Translations under genes and position numbers: made by a program
Source of the DNA: CAUZFZ01 sp963579025
GTDB lineage: Bacteria; Planctomycetota; Planctomycetia; Planctomycetales; Planctomycetaceae
Length of the DNA stretch: 20,509 nucleotides
Assembly: GCA_963579025.1 (NCBI GenBank)
Contig: CAUZFZ010000170.1
Span: 1 to 20,509 of the forward strand
Direction of reading: 5' to 3'
The notes under the pieces: model-generated
What the model saw: the letters and a program-made list of their open reading frames with translations, nothing else
Told to the model about the DNA's origin: nothing
The model's database searches: none
Part shown: positions 8,583 to 17,670 of the stretch, piece after piece
How the letters are laid out: every line of letters starts with the position of its first letter
How positions within the stretch are numbered: position 1 is the first letter of the stretch

Positions 8583-10580
8583 TCATTCGTGAAAGAACAC
8601 GAGACCGCGGTAAGACTGAAATCTCTCGCCGACATACACTCGGAACGGGTCCGCGGTCGCAGCTTCCAGATCATGCGAACCAGGGCGGGGCAATGTTTTT
8701 CCTGCATCGGCTGCCAGCACGAAGTCAAGAACCGGTCCGCGGGAAGGCTGAATTGCGGGGCGTACGGAGCCAAAGTTGAACGGTTGCAGGACACCGCCAG
8801 CGTCTCGATAGCGATAGGCAACCCGGCACGATTCTAACTCTCGCAATTGGTCTTCGCTGACAGGACGCACTGACGCAACAGCTAGAATCGTATCGAGGCC
8901 TGGTGCACCGGCGACGCTGATCCACTGCTGGTTATCCGCGTCATCCTCGCTTACCATCGGTGGCACATACAGTTCACTGACCGGTCGTTGATCTGCCAGG
9001 TCATCAGGCCAGATACGGGCCGGTTTGCCGGCCTCGTCGAACCAGAACAGGCACGCATACACAGGCTCGTTCGTCGTGAGGTGGATCTGCAGACGATCAC
9101 CGATCCTCAGGGGGACATGGCTGCCGGCCAGTTCGTCAAAACTTCCAATCTGGTCCGCCCGTTGGAAGTTGATTCGAACATCCTGAATCAGAAACGGATT
9201 CAGTGGCAGCTCCACATCGGCAGGCCGTACGTCTTCTGTCGCCGGCTGATCGACCACAGCGGGCTCTGGAGCCGCAGGGCTCCGTAAGACTTCGACCAGA
9301 AGCGCACTGAAGGCCAGCACTGCGGTCAATCCAGTCAATGCCAGATACCACCGCGCGGACTTTCCCGGAGTTGTGACGCCTACCGAACCAGTCGCGGTTT
9401 GACTCGCGACCGACATCGAAGGGTGACTACCCGAGGCCGACTGTGACGGTTCGACATATGCGGTCGAGCCGGCAGAAACGGCTACCGATTCTGCGCTACT
9501 CGTTCTTTGCCATTCGCGGAGGTCATCAGCGAAGTCACGTGCGGTTGAGTAGCGGCCCTTCAGCTCTCTTGCGATCGCGCGCAGACAGATTTCTTCGAGC
9601 GCTTTGGGAATCCTGTCGTTTCGCTGTCTTGGAGGTCGCGCATCGGCAGACCGGATCTGCTCCATGACCTGCATGGTCGACTTCCCCTTAAAGGGACGTT
9701 CGCCTGTCAGGAGTTCGTAGAAGACGATGCCGAGACTGAAAACGTCACTTCGCCCATCAAGAAGGTTGCCGCCTCGGGCCTGCTCGGGGCTCATATAGCT
9801 GGGCGTGCCTGTTGCCCCCGATCCAGGGGCAACATCCTCGTCGCGGAGCGCGAGTCCGAAGTCTGCCAGAAATGGCTGGCCAGACGTTTCCAGCAGAATG
9901 TTGGCCGGTTTGACGTCGCGGTGCACAAGCCCTCGCGTGTGAGCATGATGCAGCGCTTCAGCCACCTCGATGACGATATGAACGCTCTCTTCGACGGATG
10001 GCCGGTCGCCCCGGATTCGATTCGAAAGATCAGTGCCATCAATGAATCGCGACACGACATAGCATTGATGCTCGTCGTTCATTCCGACGTCAAACACGTC
10101 GACGATTGCCGGATGATGCAGTCCGGCCAGTTTCTGAGCCTCGTCAAGGAACAGATCTGCCTGTTGCCTCGACCGGGTTTCTGGTGATTTTGCGATCTTG
10201 ATCGCCACGTGGCGTTTGAGCGCACTATCCCAGGCCCGGAAGACCTTGCCGAATGCGCCTTCACCCAGCAGTTCCTTAAGCTGGTATCTCTCGGGCACCA
10301 GTCTCCCGCGAGTCCCCGAATCTCTATTGGCCAATGCCGCATGCGAGCCAGGTGCGAGGACGGAGTCCTGCTCGTCGTTGTTAACGATGGTTTCCTGCTC
10401 GGACGACTCCAGACTCGAATCCGGGCCAGCAAGCTGATCGGGAGTCGTGGCCGCGAGACCAGACCTGTCGGAGTCTGTTTGCGTGAGGGCCTGGCTTTCC
10501 AGAGCCACGTCGATCGTCGCGTCCTGGCTTTGCTCCACATGTTCGTCGTCATGCGGCGTTGAAGCGTTCGACCGAGTCAT
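8583..10580 (-). CDS. Membrane Ser/Thr protein kinase with DUF4384-like C-terminal domain
   Basis: The protein has 665 residues. An acidic, Ser/Thr-rich N-terminal tail (1-95) precedes a complete Hanks-type kinase domain (about 99-358): glycine loop GEGAFGKV, ATP-binding lysine K128 (AIKIAK), catalytic loop HRDVKPAN (D222, N227), metal-binding DFG (240-242), activation segment GTPSYMSPEQ. A Ser-rich linker leads to one membrane segment (about 411-430). The remaining 235 residues lie across the membrane and include a stretch like DUF4384 (LRIGDRLQIHLTTNEPVYAC ... FDEAGKPARIWP), a beta domain often found with kinases and caspase-like proteins. All catalytic residues are present, so it should be active. 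It is the first gene of a two-gene operon with the CHAT protein; its DUF4384 part and the CHAT protein are predicted on the same side of the membrane. The Ser/Thr-rich tail is a natural place for autophosphorylation. Confidence 0.93.
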   Translation of the reverse strand: MTRSNASTPHDDEHVEQSQDATIDVALESQALTQTDSDRSGLAATTPDQLAGPDSSLESSEQETIVNNDEQDSVLAPGSHAALANRDSGTRGRLVPERYQLKELLGEGAFGKVFRAWDSALKRHVAIKIAKSPETRSRQQADLFLDEAQKLAGLHHPAIVDVFDVGMNDEHQCYVVSRFIDGTDLSNRIRGDRPSVEESVHIVIEVAEALHHAHTRGLVHRDVKPANILLETSGQPFLADFGLALRDEDVAPGSGATGTPSYMSPEQARGGNLLDGRSDVFSLGIVFYELLTGERPFKGKSTMQVMEQIRSADARPPRQRNDRIPKALEEICLRAIARELKGRYSTARDFADDLREWQRTSSAESVAVSAGSTAYVEPSQSASGSHPSMSVASQTATGSVGVTTPGKSARWYLALTGLTAVLAFSALLVEVLRSPAAPEPAVVDQPATEDVRPADVELPLNPFLIQDVRINFQRADQIGSFDELAGSHVPLRIGDRLQIHLTTNEPVYACLFWFDEAGKPARIWPDDLADQRPVSELYVPPMVSEDDADNQQWISVAGAPGLDTILAVASVRPVSEDQLRELESCRVAYRYRDAGGVLQPFNFGSVRPAIQPSRGPVLDFVLAADAGKTLPRPGSHDLEAATADPFRVYVGERFQSYRGLVFFHE

Positions 10581-10847
10581 GCCGGGTACCGCGTAACGTT
10601 ACAGGTCAGTCGTCAGCAGGCAACAAGCGTCGTCATGCCGATTTGACGGTTCATTCCTTCACATTCCATCCACAAAGTGTGACTCAGTGTAAGCAGATCC
10701 TGGCGTCACAGCTCGACGACCATGAACAAATGCGTAAGAAACTCACACCGAACGACGATCGATACCGGAATTCACTGTAATGCTGAACAAATCCAGTCGA
10801 ACTCTGCATAGGATTAATGCCAACACTCTACCTCTCAGGCCGCACGA
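10581..10847. promoter_or_regulatory. Divergent promoter region (kinase / surface protein)
   Basis: This 267-base gap separates the start codons of the kinase (minus) and the FG-GAP protein (plus), so both promoters should be here. A perfect 10-base palindrome GTAACGTTAC lies at 10593-10602, 12 bases upstream of the kinase start codon, and could be an operator or chance. No confident -35/-10 pair was recognised. Short open frames inside the gap have no motif. Confidence 0.45.
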
Positions 10848-13800
10848 ATGTCGGGCTTCTGGTTCCATCATCGCCGTCGTCCTCGACGTTTTGGCGTCGC
10901 GTCCCGGGCCGAGACTCCGACTCCACTCAGCTTTACGCAGCGTGGCCGCCCATCGGACCTTGCCACACGGCCCGATCCGTTGGAGGACCGAACGATGCTC
11001 TCCACGGGGACAGGAATCCCCCTGGTCGGAGGCGGCATCGGAAACGAAGTCATCATCCCCGGAAGTCTTGAAGCGGCCGACAGTGTTGACCGGTACGGCA
11101 TTGATTTGAACGCGGGCGAAGTCCTGAGAGTCGAACTGACGGGGCCACGCACAGAAGCGATCCAGGGTGGCCAGGTCCGATTGCTCGCGGATAACGGGCA
11201 CGAACTGGTTCAACAGCTTCCGTCTACGTTCTTTCCGCAGAGTACGGGTCGGTTCACCGTTGAGGTCACATCAACGCAGTCGCCCGGAGATTACGAGCTT
11301 TCGGTCCTGCGGACTCTGGATATTGGGAATCCGAGAACAACGACTCTGGTCCACCGCTACAGCTTCAATGGAACCGGAACCAATGGTGCACCGATCGTCG
11401 ACTCGATCAGCGGTGCCGACGGTGTGTTGCGTGAAGCTGATGACTCACGTTTAGAAGGCGGACAAGTGGTTCTGGGTGGTGGTGCCTCGTCGACCGCCGG
11501 GTATGTCGACCTGCCAAACGGAATCGTGTCTGCGCTGCGTGGGAACAATGCCACGTTTGAAATGTGGGTGACCTGGCAGAATTCCGGAAGCAGTTTCCCA
11601 CGACTGTTCGACTTCCGAGAAACGATTCACGGGGAGATCCTCAACGTCGGTGGCGTGTTCGAGAGCAACGCCAGGGAATCACTGTTCCTGGGCCGAGGTG
11701 CACTTAGTTCGCCCCCGCTGTTTGTGGGGGACGTTATCGGAGGCAACCTACGTGCGACGAATTTCACCGATCCGCTGAGTGCAGGCGCGGAACATCACGT
11801 CGTTGTGACGGTGTCGGGTAACGACGGGATGACCGTCAATGTCTACGTAGACGGCCAGCTCATGTTGGCACCGGCTGACAGCACGCAAAGCTACACACTG
11901 CAGCAGCTTCTCATTGGCCTCAACGACGTCAACAACTGGTTGGGCCGATCTCTGAATTCGTTGGACGACAATCTGGACGGCTCGTTTAATGAATTCCGTG
12001 TCTACGACGGCGCGCTGACTGAACGTGGAATTCTAAGTTCGCTCGCGTCCGGCCCAGACCGCACCTTCGCGACCTCCGAGGTCTTTGACCCGTCCGAGGT
12101 CATACTTCCGTCTGTGTTGGTGGGTTCGACCGTCGACTTGGCCGCAGGACCTGGCGATCCTGCGCTGGTTCGACTGAAAGTCACCGAGCGTGATCGGATG
12201 CGAATCGACGTCGACATAGAAGGTGGCGATGGCAAGATTTCCGTGTTCGATGACAGCGGCCGAGTGCTCCTCACGCGGACATCAACAGACGGACAAGCCA
12301 CCATTGAAACAGAATTGCCTATCGGCTTTTTCGGCATCCGTATTTCTGTCAATGAAGGGGCATCCGCAGCTCAACTCATCATTAGTCCAAGGACCACCGA
12401 CTTTGAAGGCGGACCGTTTGAAGAACGGCGTGGAGTGATCTCTGTCGGAGACAATCCGGTATTGCAGTTGATCGGTGACTTTAATCGTGACAGACGAGTC
12501 GACCTCGTTACTGCAAATCGCGATTCCGACAACTTGTCGATTCTACTGGGACGAAGTGACGGCTCGTTTGAGCAATCGCGTCAAGTACCTATTGGCGGCC
12601 AGCCCCGATCACTCCGGTCGGGCGATTTCAACGGGGACGGGCGACCCGATCTGGCCGCTGTAATCTCTGACGACAATGTGTCAGTTCTGCTGGGGCGAGG
12701 AGACGGTTCGTTTCTGGACGCGAGTCAGTCGTTCGTGGGTGAAGCACCGCTTGTGCAGTTGACCGGGGATTTCAATGGAGACGGATTGTCCGATCTCGCA
12801 ACCGTATTGACCAAGGCCGACCGACAGGCTGCCTACTCAAACAGCGACGTGTCAATTCTGCTGGGGCGCACGGATGGCTCATTTGAGGCCCCGGGCGGTA
12901 GTCAAGGAGCAATCCCGCCAAGTGGCTTACGCGATCGAAGCAGAGGCGAGTTTCTGGCACGAACTGACGACTTCAACGGAGATGGACGACTCGATCTCGT
13001 TATCGGGAATGGCAACAACGTCGAACCTTTTCCTAATCAAGTATCATTGCTGCTAGGCCGTGGCGACGGGTCGTTTGAGGCAGCGAATATGTTCTCTGTC
13101 GGATCCGTCCCGCACGTGTTGTTGAGCGACGACCTGAACGATGACGGACAAATCGATCTGGCCGTTGTAAATCGGGATTCTGCCAGCGTTTCTGTTCTGC
13201 TCGGGGCTGAGAACTCGGACGGTTCATTTACGTTCATGTCCGCGAGTCAATTCAGTGTCGACGAACTCCCGGCAGCGGTGTTGAGCGGCGATTTCGACGG
13301 TGACGGACGGCTCGATATTGCTACAACGAATACTAATCGAAATAACCTGAGCGTTCTGTTGGGCGATAAGGATGGCCCGTCACTGTTCTTACCAGTTACG
13401 AATTCGGGGTTCGTCGGCCAAAGCCCCGAAGGCCTGGTGGGTGGTGACTTCAATGGAGATGGGCGACTCGATTTCGCAACAGCTAACCGGGACTCTAACG
13501 ATGTGTCAATCCTGTTGCGGCGTGAGGATGGCTCGTTCGCTATTAAGCGTATTGGCGTCGGGCAATTGCCAACAGCTTTGCTCAGTGACGATTTTAACGG
13601 GGATGGACGTCCTGATCTCGCAACAGCCAATCGTGCCACCGACGACGTGACTGTACTGCTCGGGCGTGGGGATGGCTCGTTTGCAGAACCAGAGTTCAGC
13701 ATTCGTTTCCGCAACCAGATCATCGTTCGTACTAGCGCAACGACTGCAAATCAGCAGCTGATCAGCGTTAACGGAAACGGGGAAATTCTGGTCCGTGACT

Positions 13801-16472
13801 TCCTGACCGACTCAACACTTTCATCTCCCAACGTTTTAGCTTTGAGTGACGGAATAGTTGCGGCCGCCATCTCAAGCGAGGGTGACAAGTCCGTTAACTC
13901 TGGCGTCACGTCCGATAGCGTCATCATTCTCACAAACGAACTTGATTCCCGTAACGCCAACACATCGGACAGGGAATTCGCTCTGAGCGGCGTTCTGCCC
14001 CGCCGGCTGGAATCCGCCGACCTCGATCGGGACGGATTCGCAGATTTCGTGACTGCCAATGCATCGAGCAATGATGTGTCCGTTCTGTTTCGGGACTCGT
14101 CTGAGACGGCTGTTGAGATCCGTCTGCAAGGTGGAAACGGTCCAACCGACATCCAGGTTGTTGATGTGAACAATGACAACTTTCCAGAAATCGTGGTCGC
14201 AAACCAGTTGTCGGGTGACGTCAGTGTTTTTCGGAATCTAGGCGACCGTCGGTTTGATGAGATTCGCGTTCCGACGGGCGACCGACCGACTGTAATCTCG
14301 GTCGTCAGCGGCGAGCCGAACGTCAATTCGACGTTGTTTCCTGAAACGCTGGCCGTTTCGGATGTCAACCAAGACGGCCTGATGGACATCGTCGTTGGAA
14401 ACACGGGACCAAACACTCTCAGTATCCTGACGGGAACCGGAGATGGCCGATTCGAGTTGGCCCCGGATTTGACAGTGCCTCTCATTGGTGAGTCCCTGGT
14501 AGAGATTGCGGTCGGGCAGTTCAATTCGCTGGAAGACTCCTATGTCGATCTGATTCTGCTGAATGACAGCAATGTCCTTACGGTGTACGAAGGAGCCAGA
14601 ACCGGTCGGTTCACTCGATCTGAGGTGGAGGTCGCGACAGGGTCCCCCGGAACGGCACTGACCATTACGGACCTGGATCGGGATGGGTTCGACGATGTCC
14701 TGGTCGGGAATGAGTTCGGGGACATCCAGACGCTGTTCGGGAACGGAGACGGGACGTTCGCCGACTTTCGTCGGGCTGAGCAGCGCGTGCCACTTGTCGT
14801 CGCCGATCTGGATGGCGACGGCAAAACAGAAGTTGTACTGGCCAATCAGTCTCAGGACCGACTGGTTGTCCTCGATGCGGCATCGCAGAACGTCACAGAG
14901 GAAGTCGATGACGGCCTGCTCGCTCCCGGGGCTGTGGAACTGATCGACCTGAATGCCGACAGCAAGCCGGAATTGGTCGTGGCCAATACTCAAGGCACAA
15001 CAGTCTCCGTTTTCGTGATGACTGACGGCAGTTTCGGCGATCCCGCCCAGTTCTTCACAGGAACGGGTCCGGCCGGAATCACAGTGGGCGATGTCGATAC
15101 AGACGGTCGACCGGATCTTATTGTAAGCAACCAGAGTTCCAATGACGTCACGGTACTCCTGAATCGATCGTCTAGAGGTGGAGAGATCCGTTTCGATCTG
15201 GGACCGCGTCTTGATGTGGGCGCGGGACCGGTCTCAACCGCATTGTCGGACCTGAACGAAGACGGCACACTCGATCTGGTGGTCACGAACGCAGGCGAGG
15301 GCACGCTCTCGATGCTGTCCGGAATCGGAGGCGGGTTCTTCAACGACGCGGCAGCCACGACCATCCCCTTCGGTCAAACATCACAGCAGGGTGGAGTGCT
15401 GGTCGGAAACTCGTTTGTCGCAACAAGTCCACTAACAAATTCCATTCTGTTCGTGAGAAATCTGGCCGACGCATTTCGAGGATTTGGGGGTGTGCAGACT
15501 TTTGGAACGGGAGGCCGGTCTCCATCATTCCTCACCGCGTTCAACTTTACGGGCGGTGGTTTGTTCGACTTGGCCGTTGCCAACACGGGGGATGGGACGA
15601 TCGGTCTCCTGGAGGGGCTTCTCGACGGTTTCTCGGTCGCCGGGCTCCTGACTGATCCCAACCTGTCGAACCCGAGTTCACTCGAATTCGCGCAGGTCGA
15701 TGGCATCCTGCAACTCTTCGCCACGGACGAGGGTGAGGAGACGGCGACTGTCTTCGACTTCAGCGAGATTGAAGAAGCCCTCGCTGACAATCTGCCCGGT
15801 CCTGAGTCCGAAGATTCACCGGAGGACGAGCCCGGCACTGAGTCCGGGATTGCGATCGGCTCCATCCGTACCCAGCTTCTCTTTGCATTCCTGTCGGTGA
15901 CGCCGGAGTTCGCTGATGACGAGGACCAGGCCGGCGGATTCCTCTGGATTCAGCGCTTCAGTGAATTCGTTACGAGCTACTTCCGCTGCGATTCCGGCGG
16001 CACATCTCTCGCGTGTGGATTGGACGCCCTTGACGAAGACTCCCCGACTGGGAGCGTACTCCGTGGGATCATCCCGCCGTTGTTTGTTTCGCCAATCATG
16101 TTTCCGCCGTTTATTGGGCCTGCCCTCGACATTCTGCTGGACAGCCTGCGGGAACTGGTGCCCCCGGACGAGACTTCCGGCGAAGCTGACGAGGCGTCGC
16201 AGGCAGGCGATGACGATGGCTCACGCACGACAGAGGACGCCGCTCGGGACGGGACCGAGACGACTCCTGCACAGGGCGGATCGGACGCAGAAGGCGACGA
16301 AGAATCTGAATGTCCGGATGCCGCTGACGATACGGAACGGGCTGCCCTTTATGATTTCATGATCGACATCGCTGGCGATCAGACCGTCACCGCGGCACTC
16401 TTTGATCAGGGAGTGACGTTGGAGACGACTGTCAGAAAGCAATCCCGCAGCCGCGACACAACATCTCTCTGA
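10848..16472 (+). CDS. Giant secreted LamG / FG-GAP (VCBS) repeat protein
   Basis: The protein has 1874 residues. The basic N-terminus (FHHRRRPRR) and PLEDRTMLST (44-53) match the LEPR-XLL-like motif found at the start of many large planctomycete surface proteins, likely an export signal. Residues about 165-395 resemble a LamG/concanavalin-like domain (LVHRYSFNGTG ... FNEFRVYDGALTERG). From about 540 to 1570 come some 17-18 FG-GAP/VCBS blades with integrin-like calcium sites (DFNGDGRPDLA, LLGRGDGSF), suggesting two or more beta-propellers. The array splits into eight regular blades and about ten more divergent ones, separated by an irregular section (about 950-1045). The C-terminus is acidic and then has an unrecognised, partly hydrophobic segment with a close cysteine pair (FRCDSGGTSLACG). 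It probably works outside the cell in adhesion or carbohydrate binding, which is inference. The ATG has only a weak ribosome-binding site. The TIGR03032-type gene follows after 23 bases. Confidence 0.9.
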   Translation: MSGFWFHHRRRPRRFGVASRAETPTPLSFTQRGRPSDLATRPDPLEDRTMLSTGTGIPLVGGGIGNEVIIPGSLEAADSVDRYGIDLNAGEVLRVELTGPRTEAIQGGQVRLLADNGHELVQQLPSTFFPQSTGRFTVEVTSTQSPGDYELSVLRTLDIGNPRTTTLVHRYSFNGTGTNGAPIVDSISGADGVLREADDSRLEGGQVVLGGGASSTAGYVDLPNGIVSALRGNNATFEMWVTWQNSGSSFPRLFDFRETIHGEILNVGGVFESNARESLFLGRGALSSPPLFVGDVIGGNLRATNFTDPLSAGAEHHVVVTVSGNDGMTVNVYVDGQLMLAPADSTQSYTLQQLLIGLNDVNNWLGRSLNSLDDNLDGSFNEFRVYDGALTERGILSSLASGPDRTFATSEVFDPSEVILPSVLVGSTVDLAAGPGDPALVRLKVTERDRMRIDVDIEGGDGKISVFDDSGRVLLTRTSTDGQATIETELPIGFFGIRISVNEGASAAQLIISPRTTDFEGGPFEERRGVISVGDNPVLQLIGDFNRDRRVDLVTANRDSDNLSILLGRSDGSFEQSRQVPIGGQPRSLRSGDFNGDGRPDLAAVISDDNVSVLLGRGDGSFLDASQSFVGEAPLVQLTGDFNGDGLSDLATVLTKADRQAAYSNSDVSILLGRTDGSFEAPGGSQGAIPPSGLRDRSRGEFLARTDDFNGDGRLDLVIGNGNNVEPFPNQVSLLLGRGDGSFEAANMFSVGSVPHVLLSDDLNDDGQIDLAVVNRDSASVSVLLGAENSDGSFTFMSASQFSVDELPAAVLSGDFDGDGRLDIATTNTNRNNLSVLLGDKDGPSLFLPVTNSGFVGQSPEGLVGGDFNGDGRLDFATANRDSNDVSILLRREDGSFAIKRIGVGQLPTALLSDDFNGDGRPDLATANRATDDVTVLLGRGDGSFAEPEFSIRFRNQIIVRTSATTANQQLISVNGNGEILVRDFLTDSTLSSPNVLALSDGIVAAAISSEGDKSVNSGVTSDSVIILTNELDSRNANTSDREFALSGVLPRRLESADLDRDGFADFVTANASSNDVSVLFRDSSETAVEIRLQGGNGPTDIQVVDVNNDNFPEIVVANQLSGDVSVFRNLGDRRFDEIRVPTGDRPTVISVVSGEPNVNSTLFPETLAVSDVNQDGLMDIVVGNTGPNTLSILTGTGDGRFELAPDLTVPLIGESLVEIAVGQFNSLEDSYVDLILLNDSNVLTVYEGARTGRFTRSEVEVATGSPGTALTITDLDRDGFDDVLVGNEFGDIQTLFGNGDGTFADFRRAEQRVPLVVADLDGDGKTEVVLANQSQDRLVVLDAASQNVTEEVDDGLLAPGAVELIDLNADSKPELVVANTQGTTVSVFVMTDGSFGDPAQFFTGTGPAGITVGDVDTDGRPDLIVSNQSSNDVTVLLNRSSRGGEIRFDLGPRLDVGAGPVSTALSDLNEDGTLDLVVTNAGEGTLSMLSGIGGGFFNDAAATTIPFGQTSQQGGVLVGNSFVATSPLTNSILFVRNLADAFRGFGGVQTFGTGGRSPSFLTAFNFTGGGLFDLAVANTGDGTIGLLEGLLDGFSVAGLLTDPNLSNPSSLEFAQVDGILQLFATDEGEETATVFDFSEIEEALADNLPGPESEDSPEDEPGTESGIAIGSIRTQLLFAFLSVTPEFADDEDQAGGFLWIQRFSEFVTSYFRCDSGGTSLACGLDALDEDSPTGSVLRGIIPPLFVSPIMFPPFIGPALDILLDSLRELVPPDETSGEADEASQAGDDDGSRTTEDAARDGTETTPAQGGSDAEGDEESECPDAADDTERAALYDFMIDIAGDQTVTAALFDQGVTLETTVRKQSRSRDTTSL

Positions 16473-16495
16473 CGTGTGATCCCGGAGTGCCACCA

Positions 16496-17599
16496 ATGAC
16501 CGAAGTGCCCCTGGCTCACTCACCGCAGGCTCAATCTGCAGAGCAGGAGCCATGGATGAAAATCAGCGGCTCAAGGTCGCTGACGTCCTGGATGCAGCGG
16601 CATCAGGTCAGCTTGGGATTTACCACGTATCAGACCGGCAAACTGTTCCTGATTGGCTCACAAGCGGATATGCGGCTCTCAATTTTTGAGCGCAGCTTCA
16701 GCCGCTGTATGGGCATGTGGGCCAGCTCGGACAGCCAGACGCTGTGGATCAGTACGCTGTACCAGTTGTGGCGCCTCGAGAACCGGCTTCGCCCTGGCGA
16801 AACGCACGACGGCTACGACCGCCTCTATATTCCGCAGGCAAGTCACACGACCGGCGACCTGGATGTCCACGATCTGGCCGTGGATGGAGACGGGCGTCTG
16901 ACGTTCGTCAACACGCACTTTGGCTGTCTGGCCACAATCAGTGACCGACACAGCTTTCGCCCGCTCTGGTCGCCACCGTGGCTGTCGCGCATGGCACCGG
17001 AAGATCGCTGCCACTTGAATGGCCTCGCTATGAAAGACGGCCGTCCCAGGTGGGTCACCGCAGTCAGCAGGACAGACGTCGTCGATGGCTGGCGCGACCG
17101 ACGTGTGGATGGCGGTGTCGTGGCTGACGTGGAAACCGGCAACGTTGTCTGTACCGGACTATCGATGCCGCATTCGCCCAGATGGTAGCGCGACAAACTG
17201 TGGGTGCTGGACTCAGGCTCCGGATTCCTGGGACACATCGGCCTGGGCGCCGGCCACTTTCAACCGCTTGCATTCTGCCCCGGGTTCTTGCGCGGCCTCG
17301 CATTCGTCGGCGACTACGCGATCGTGGGTCTGTCACGACCTCGGCGCGATGGGACCTTCTCGGGACTGAAACTCGACGAGAACTTGAGAGAGCGCGACGC
17401 CGAGCCAAGAAGCGGCCTGCACATCATTAATCTCAACACAGGCGACGTTGAGGAGTGGCTCCGATTTGAAGGCGACGTGCAGGAACTCTATGACGTAGTC
17501 GTATTGCAAGGAGCCCGCCGCCCGATGCTTCTGGGGTTTCAGACCGACGACATCCAGCGGACCTACTCAATCGAAGATGACCCGGAAACCCCACAGTGA
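16496..17599 (+). pseudogene. TIGR03032-type protein interrupted by an in-frame amber codon
   Basis: Two frames in the same register, 16496-17188 and the continuation to TGA at 17597-17599, together encode about 367 residues of a TIGR03032-family protein (function unknown, probably a beta-propeller-like fold). Motifs include WISTLYQLWRLEN, DLDVHDLAVDGDGR, FVNTHFGCLA, CHLNGLAMKDGRPRWVTAVS and, after the break, LWVLDSGSG, FCPGFLRGLAF and VGLSRPR. The break is one TAG (17186-17188) inside the conserved stretch MPHSPRW-stop-RDKLWVLDSG, at a position where relatives commonly have Tyr, so a single third-base change explains it. There is no frameshift or deletion. ATG 16496 is preceded by GGAG eight bases upstream; a GTG at 16487 is the alternative. 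The downstream half could start at GTG 17204 but has no good ribosome-binding site. Either a recent pseudogene, a sequencing error or a readthrough case. Confidence 0.85.
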
Positions 17600-17670
17600 T
17601 GGCAGCGGCACGAAAGCCTCGCCAACTGTGGGCACCCGGGCTGTTTCCAGATCTACGTCAAGTCGGTTGA

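Noticed and set aside
4680..10580. Anti-phage defence system built on the CHAT protein and kinase
   Set aside because: CHAT proteins do occur in defence systems, but this one is exported, no nuclease, toxin or other defence gene accompanies it, and kinase/CHAT genes appear common in planctomycete genomes. Signalling is the simpler reading.
13751..14524. Long minus-strand frames (also 14238-14993 and similar) as genes opposite the FG-GAP gene
   Set aside because: They are antisense shadows of a repetitive GC-rich coding sequence, with no ribosome-binding sites or protein motifs.
17186..17188. Amber codon as programmed pyrrolysine insertion
   Set aside because: No pyrrolysine machinery is visible, no downstream structure is evident, and relatives appear to have an ordinary Tyr there. 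A point mutation is simpler.
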